Below, piece after piece: positions 59,900 through 64,000 of a DNA stretch of 64,000 nt (its first letter is position 1; every line of letters starts with the position of its first letter). The stretch lies in the NCBI RefSeq assembly GCF_020667845.1, contig NZ_JAFMPQ010000006.1, positions 62,001 to 126,000 on the forward strand, read 5' to 3'. The translations under genes were made by a program, and so were the position numbers. The DNA comes from Cognatishimia sp. F0-27 (GTDB lineage Bacteria > Pseudomonadota > Alphaproteobacteria > Rhodobacterales > Rhodobacteraceae). The notes below the pieces were generated by a model. It did not search any database. It was not told the DNA's origin and saw only the letters and a list, made by a program, of their open reading frames with translations.

Positions 59900-61435
59900 A
59901 TGGTGACGGGACGTCGCAGGCAAACAGGCCGTTTGGGCCTGCTCCTTCTGACATTTGTGTGGCTTGTAATCGCGGTGCCGATCAGTGCGATCGCGGCACC
60001 CTATGCCGCCATGGTGATGGATGCACGCACGGGAAAGGTGTTGCATTCGCGGAACGCTGACACGCGGCTGCATCCGGCATCGCTCACCAAGATGATGACG
60101 CTCTACATCGCCTTCGAGGCGGTCGAGCGCGGTGAACTGAGCATGGATACGGTGGTGACGATCTCGCGCAAGGCCGCAGCGGAGCCGCCATCGAAGCTCG
60201 GATTGCGCCCCGGTTCCAAGATCAAGCTGCGCTACCTTGTGCGCGCCTCGGCAGTCAAATCGGCAAACGATGCGGCTCACGCCATCGCAGAGGCGATATC
60301 CGGGTCCGAGGCCGCTTTTGCCCGGCGGATGAACCGCACCGCGAAGGCGCTGGGCATGACGCGCACGACCTTCAAGAACCCGCATGGCCTCACCGAGAAG
60401 GGGCATCTGTCCACCGCGCGAGACATGACGATTCTCGGGCGCCACATGCTGTATGACTATCCGCAGTATTATAACCTCTTCTCTCGACGTTCCGCGGACG
60501 CGGGGATCAAGACGGTCCCGAACACGAACCGGCGTTTGCTGGCCGCCTACAAGGGCGCTGACGGGATCAAGACGGGTTACACCCGTGCCGCAGGGTTCAA
60601 CCTTGTCGCATCGGCGGAGCGGGGCAGCGAGCGGATCATCGCGACGGTGTTCGGAGGCAACTCCACCGCATCGCGCAATGCCCGTGTCGCAGAACTGCTG
60701 GATCTGGGTTTCAAACGGGCGCCAAGCCGCGTTGCCTTCCGCAAACCCAAGATGCCGCCCTATCTTGGCAATCAGGGCCTCGGGGTCCAGGTAACCCAGA
60801 GCGTAAACCCGGAGACGACAACCCGGGCCAAGTCGGTGCGTGTTGCGCGCGCGGCCGTGACGCGCTCTCTGCGCCCGGTGGCGCGCGGGGCGCGCGCGAC
60901 AGCGCAGGACGTGGCGCCGTTGATCGCGGGGGTTCAGGACGACATCGCCGATATCATTGCGGAGGTTGCCGCCGGCGCGGATTCGGTGCCGGAGGCCGAG
61001 ATCGAAGTCGCGCAGGCTGCGGTCGTGGCGCAGAGCGCCGTGATGCCGCAAGGCGCGGCGGCAGTGGCGCGTGCGCCGGTCACGTCGGTCAAGCCGGCGT
61101 TGCGGCCCTCCGCCTTGCAGCAAGCCGCCATCGTGGCACGCGACCGGCCCACGCCCGCGCGCGAGGCGGAAGTGGTGACACGCCTGTCCACCTCGGGCGG
61201 GCGCCATTGGGGCATCAATGTCGGGCGGTTCCCGAACAGCTTCGCCGCGGAAAAAATGCTGCTCAAGACGGCACTTGCCGAGACCGCGACACTGGATGGC
61301 GCCTTGCGCAAGGTGGTGCGGGGCAAGCGCGGCTTCGATGCCAATTTCATGGGTTTGACCCGCGATACAGCGGAGCTGGCCTGTCGCCGACTTCAGGCGC
61401 GACAAGTCACCTGCTTCATGGTTGGGCCAAGCTGA
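59900..61435 (+). CDS. D-alanyl-D-alanine carboxypeptidase with C-terminal SPOR domain
   Basis: A 511-residue low-molecular-mass penicillin-binding protein (DacA/DacF type). Signal/anchor helix near residues 12-33. Active-site motifs: SLTK, KSAND and GIKTGYT at the family spacing. A long Ala/Val-rich linker (about 290-430) is followed by a SPOR domain (about 435-511, WGINVGRFPNSFAAEKMLL) that binds denuded septal glycan. It trims pentapeptides in the periplasm; SPOR suggests septum localisation. Start at 59900 after GAGGCAG; the frame is open upstream. Confidence 0.9.
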   Translation: MVTGRRRQTGRLGLLLLTFVWLVIAVPISAIAAPYAAMVMDARTGKVLHSRNADTRLHPASLTKMMTLYIAFEAVERGELSMDTVVTISRKAAAEPPSKLGLRPGSKIKLRYLVRASAVKSANDAAHAIAEAISGSEAAFARRMNRTAKALGMTRTTFKNPHGLTEKGHLSTARDMTILGRHMLYDYPQYYNLFSRRSADAGIKTVPNTNRRLLAAYKGADGIKTGYTRAAGFNLVASAERGSERIIATVFGGNSTASRNARVAELLDLGFKRAPSRVAFRKPKMPPYLGNQGLGVQVTQSVNPETTTRAKSVRVARAAVTRSLRPVARGARATAQDVAPLIAGVQDDIADIIAEVAAGADSVPEAEIEVAQAAVVAQSAVMPQGAAAVARAPVTSVKPALRPSALQQAAIVARDRPTPAREAEVVTRLSTSGGRHWGINVGRFPNSFAAEKMLLKTALAETATLDGALRKVVRGKRGFDANFMGLTRDTAELACRRLQARQVTCFMVGPS

Positions 61436-61462
61436 TCTGTTGCAAGTGCCCGGACTGATGCG

Positions 61463-61480
61463 CGCCAGCGTTCTGGCGCT
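61463..61480 (+). terminator. Hairpin after the carboxypeptidase gene
   Basis: A 7-bp stem GCGCCAG/CTGGCGC with CGTT loop, 27 bases after the stop, followed by TT only. Confidence 0.5.
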
Positions 61481-61584
61481 TCAACCGGCCTTCTGCTGCG
61501 ACTCCACCCCGCTTGAGCGACAGTGACGTTTCGACCGGCGCGGCCGATACCACACCCATCGCAGTGCGCTTCGCAGACATGCAA

Positions 61585-61614
61585 AACCCCCGGAGGTCAG
61601 ACCGTCCGGGGGTT
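61585..61614 (-). terminator. Terminator of rpsU
   Basis: A 10-bp stem AACCCCCGGA/TCCGGGGGTT with 10-base loop, followed on the minus strand by TTTT in phase; 42 bases after the rpsU stop. Confidence 0.8.
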
Positions 61615-61656
61615 CGCTGATTTTTGTGTGTTCAGGCTGTCAGCCCGAGCGCGGTC

Positions 61657-61863
61657 TCAGAGGAGACCTTCGCGTTGCGCTTTCTTGCGCGCGAGCTTGC
61701 GGGCACGGCGAATGGCCTCCGCTTTCTCGCGGGCACGCTTTTCCGACGGCTTTTCGAAGTGCTGACGCAGCTTCATCTCGCGGAAAACGCCTTCGCGCTG
61801 CAGCTTTTTCTTCAGAGCGCGGAGCGCCTGATCGACATTGTTGTCGCGAACACTGACCTGCAT
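61657..61863 (-). CDS. rpsU: 30S ribosomal protein S21
   Basis: A 68-residue basic protein of the small subunit, with the family start [25 protein letters not shown] and the basic helical tail [25 protein letters not shown]-type ribosome site before the ATG. Divergent from COQ9, own terminator, so monocistronic. Confidence 0.96.
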   Translation of the reverse strand: MQVSVRDNNVDQALRALKKKLQREGVFREMKLRQHFEKPSEKRAREKAEAIRRARKLARKKAQREGLL

Positions 61864-61977
61864 GTGGTTGTCACCACCTTTCTAGGTTAGATTTGCAAGG
61901 ATTGCAGGAAGTGGCGCTATAGCAAGCGCCCCCTAGTTTGTCCAGTCATGGACCAAACACGTGAAAGGAGGTTGCCG

Positions 61978-62679
61978 ATGCGTGACCCGATTGCCGACCG
62001 TCTGCTTGATGCTGCGTTGATGCATGTGCCCTTCGACGGCTGGTCGGAAACAACATTCCGCGCGGCCGTCGCCGATATTGACATGAACATGACGGTTGCG
62101 CGCGGGCTGTTTCCACGCGGAGCCGTTGATCTGGCGGTGGCCTATCACCGGCGCGGCGACGCGGCGATGATTGCCCGGATCGAAGCGACGGACCTGACCG
62201 GGATGCGCTTTCGCGACAAGGTGATCTTTGCTGTGCGGGCGCGTCTCGAGGCGGTGAGCGACCGCGAGGCGGTAAGGCGTGGCACCACGCTCTTTGCCCT
62301 GCCGCTCTACGCGCCCGATGGAGCAAAGCTCGTATGGGGGACCGCGGATGCGATCTGGACCGCGTTGGGCGATACCTCGCAGGACTTCAACTGGTATTCG
62401 AAGCGCGCCACCCTGTCGGCGGTCTATTCGGCTACCGTGCTGTATTGGCTGGGTGATGATTCGCTCGACAACCAGGCCACATGGGGCTTTCTCGACCGCA
62501 GGATCGAGGATGTGATGCGTTTTGAGAAGGTGAAGGCCGGTGTCGCAAAGAACCCGGTCCTTGCCAAGTTGATGGCGGGGCCTGCCAAGGTTCTGTCGCG
62601 GATGCAGGCGCCGCCTGCGGACAAGGGGGGCTTGCCGGGACGCTGGTCCACGCCCACGCCGCCGACCGGCGAGCCATAA
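61978..62679 (+). CDS. COQ9-family ubiquinone biosynthesis protein
   Basis: A 233-residue TetR-fold lipid-binding protein related to mitochondrial COQ9, which presents quinone intermediates to COQ7. Blocks: LLDAALMHVPFDGWSETTFRAA near the N terminus and the COQ9 domain DTSQDFNWYSKRATLSAVYSATVLYWLGDDS. AGGAGG six bases upstream fixes the ATG at 61978 over one 30 bases earlier. It has no DNA-binding role despite the fold. Confidence 0.9.
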   Translation: MRDPIADRLLDAALMHVPFDGWSETTFRAAVADIDMNMTVARGLFPRGAVDLAVAYHRRGDAAMIARIEATDLTGMRFRDKVIFAVRARLEAVSDREAVRRGTTLFALPLYAPDGAKLVWGTADAIWTALGDTSQDFNWYSKRATLSAVYSATVLYWLGDDSLDNQATWGFLDRRIEDVMRFEKVKAGVAKNPVLAKLMAGPAKVLSRMQAPPADKGGLPGRWSTPTPPTGEP

Positions 62680-62733
62680 TCGCGTCCCGAACCCTCAACT
62701 CAATCTCTGAATATTAAGTGAGCCAAGGCCCTG

Positions 62734-63723
62734 ATGACTTCGACCATGCGCGCCATCGAGATTTCCGAACCCGGCGGACCGGACGTTCTGAAAGAAACCA
62801 ACCGCCCCGTGCCCGAGCCAAAGGTCGGACATGTCGTGATACGGGTGGCCTATGCAGGCGTGAACCGCCCGGATGCCTTACAGCGCGCCGGGGCTTATGA
62901 CCCGCCGCCCGGGGCGTCGGACCTTCCGGGGCTGGAGGCGTCCGGGGAGGTGGTGGCCATCGGGGAGGGGGTGGATTGGCCCTCTGTCGGCACGCGGGTC
63001 TGCGCGCTTTTGCCGGGGGGCGGTTATGCCGAATACGTCGCCACACCCGCCGCACATTGTCTGCCGATCCCCGATCGCATGGGCCTGAAGGAAGCGGCCT
63101 GTCTGCCGGAGACCTATTTCACCGTGTGGAGCAATGTGTTCGACAGGGGACGTCTGCGATCGGGCGAGACGTTCCTTGTGCATGGGGGGGCGTCAGGGAT
63201 TGGCACAACCGCGATCCAGCTTGCGAAGCATTTTGGAGCAACCGTGTTCGCCACGGCGGGATCGGCGGAGAAATGCGCAGCCTGCGAACGGCTTGGGGCT
63301 GATCGGGCCATCAATTACCGGGAGGAGGATTTCGTCGAGATCCTCAAGGCCGCCGGGGGCGCGGACCTTATTCTCGACATGGTGGGCGGCGACTACCTGC
63401 CCCGGAACGTGCGGGCGCTCGCCATGGATGGGCGGCTCGTGCAGATCGCGTTTCTGCAAGGGCCAAAGGTCACGCTGAATTTTGCGCAGGTGATGGTCCG
63501 ACGCCTGACAATCACTGGCTCGACCCTGCGTCCGCAGAGCGACGAGGCCAAGGCCGGGATTGCTGATGCCCTGCGCGGCCATGTCTGGCCCTTGCTGAGC
63601 GACGGCACCGTTGGGCCTGTCATGGACAGCAGTTTTGCGTTGTCGGACGCGGTTGCGGCGCATCAGCGGCTGGAAAGCTCGGGCCATATCGGAAAGATCG
63701 TGCTCGAAGTCTTTGGCGATTGA
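62734..63723 (+). CDS. NAD(P)H quinone oxidoreductase, PIG3-like (MDR family)
   Basis: A 329-residue medium-chain, zinc-free reductase of the TP53I3/PIG3 branch. NADPH loop GGASGIGTTAIQLAK near residue 152; substrate part GVNRPDALQRAGAYDPPPGASDLPGLEASG at 42-70 read in blocks; end SSGHIGKIVLEV. Reduces quinones or similar enones. A second MDR gene follows 110 bases on, so two relatives stand in tandem. Confidence 0.88.
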   Translation: MTSTMRAIEISEPGGPDVLKETNRPVPEPKVGHVVIRVAYAGVNRPDALQRAGAYDPPPGASDLPGLEASGEVVAIGEGVDWPSVGTRVCALLPGGGYAEYVATPAAHCLPIPDRMGLKEAACLPETYFTVWSNVFDRGRLRSGETFLVHGGASGIGTTAIQLAKHFGATVFATAGSAEKCAACERLGADRAINYREEDFVEILKAAGGADLILDMVGGDYLPRNVRALAMDGRLVQIAFLQGPKVTLNFAQVMVRRLTITGSTLRPQSDEAKAGIADALRGHVWPLLSDGTVGPVMDSSFALSDAVAAHQRLESSGHIGKIVLEVFGD

Positions 63724-63834
63724 GCCGCGAATGGATCGCCGCGCGTATGCGGAATGGCGCCAGAGGCTTGTCGGAGAAATGCCCTGAGCCATCTCCGTCA
63801 TAATCCACAGTGTGCGAAATGAGGAACAGACAGC

Positions 63835-64000
63835 ATGGCCGAAGACATGGCAAAAACCGTCATCATCGAAGAGACCGGTGGCCCTGAGGTGCTCAAGGTC
63901 GTGGAGCGGCCCGTCGGCGCCCCCGGACCGGGCGAGATCCGCATTCGGCACAAGGCCTGCGGATTGAATTTCATCGACACCTATCAACGATCCGGGCTCT
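63835..64000 (+). CDS. Quinone oxidoreductase (MDR family), N-terminal part, cut by window edge
   Basis: Only the first 55 residues are in the window. They show IEETGGPEVLKVVERPVGAPGPGEI and the hallmark GLNFIDTYQRSGL of NADPH:quinone oxidoreductase (QorA type). GAGG lies 10 bases before the ATG at 63835; a second in-frame ATG at 63847 is a possible start. Confidence 0.8.
   Translation, partial: MAEDMAKTVIIEETGGPEVLKVVERPVGAPGPGEIRIRHKACGLNFIDTYQRSGL

Noticed and set aside
1-64000. CRISPR arrays, tRNA/rRNA genes, insertion sequences, prophage or integrase genes
   Set aside because: Searched by eye for regularly spaced repeats, CCA-ended cloverleaf patterns and transposase/integrase motifs; none found. 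A covariance-model scan would be needed to exclude small RNAs.

Overview
The window is GC-rich alphaproteobacterial chromosome. Gene content and the best-recognised products point to the Rhodobacteraceae, most likely the marine Roseobacter group: the urease cluster has an extra small ORF between ureB and ureC, and TRAP transporters, COQ9, a DUF2927 lipoprotein and a TelA/XpaC/SPFH locus are all present. I saw no rRNA, tRNA, CRISPR array, insertion sequence or phage gene. Both edges cut through genes: ftsX on the left and a quinone oxidoreductase on the right.

Layout. 1-2.3 kb: ftsX end, plsC, an FMN-binding oxidase-like gene and a small Cys-rich membrane protein. 2.3-6.2 kb: lldD (L-lactate dehydrogenase), a divergent monohaem cytochrome c behind a 15-bp palindrome, trpA and ppk2. 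6.6-11.6 kb: a LysR regulator divergent from dabB-dabA, an energy-coupled inorganic-carbon accumulation system. 11.7-17.2 kb: the complete urease operon ureD-A-B-orf-C-E-F-G on the minus strand, converging on dabA. 17.7-24.4 kb: a ferric-reductase-like haem membrane protein with a Tat-exported partner, an AraC regulator, a Nudix hydrolase, a MauG-like dihaem peroxidase, a Sel1 protein and an acidic orphan protein.

24.7-32.8 kb is the most interesting region. It holds an SsuD-like flavin monooxygenase, an aldo-keto reductase, a flavin reductase and a TRAP transporter (dctQ-M-P) in one minus-strand operon. Divergent from it are a GntR/UTRA regulator and a Gfo/Idh/MocA-fold protein. The enzyme set matches the sulfoquinovose monooxygenase (sulfo-SMO) pathway. 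Here a TRAP transporter stands in for the usual ABC importer, and a candidate NAD+-dependent sulfoquinovosidase stands in for the classical glycosidase. The predicted flow is import of a sulfoquinovoside, release of sulfoquinovose, oxidative C-S cleavage to sulfite plus 6-oxo-glucose, and reduction to glucose.

33.2-42.3 kb: a BapA-like surface protein with about ten Ig-like repeats, followed by its type I secretion system (TolC-like lipoprotein, LapB-like ABC ATPase, HlyD-like adaptor). 42.6-44.0 kb: a sugar kinase and dtd. 44.2-52.5 kb: a membrane-stress locus of zinc-ribbon protein, exported protein, cytochrome b561-like protein, two paralogous XpaC-like proteins each preceded by a tiny membrane protein, TelA, a DUF2927 lipoprotein and an SPFH-GYF2 protein, with a CtrA-type box in front. 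52.7-64 kb: housekeeping genes, namely rluB, tadA, rluE, hemF, an SDR lacking its catalytic lysine, rsmC-like, clpS, a HAD phosphatase, a D,D-carboxypeptidase with a SPOR domain, rpsU, COQ9 and two quinone oxidoreductases.
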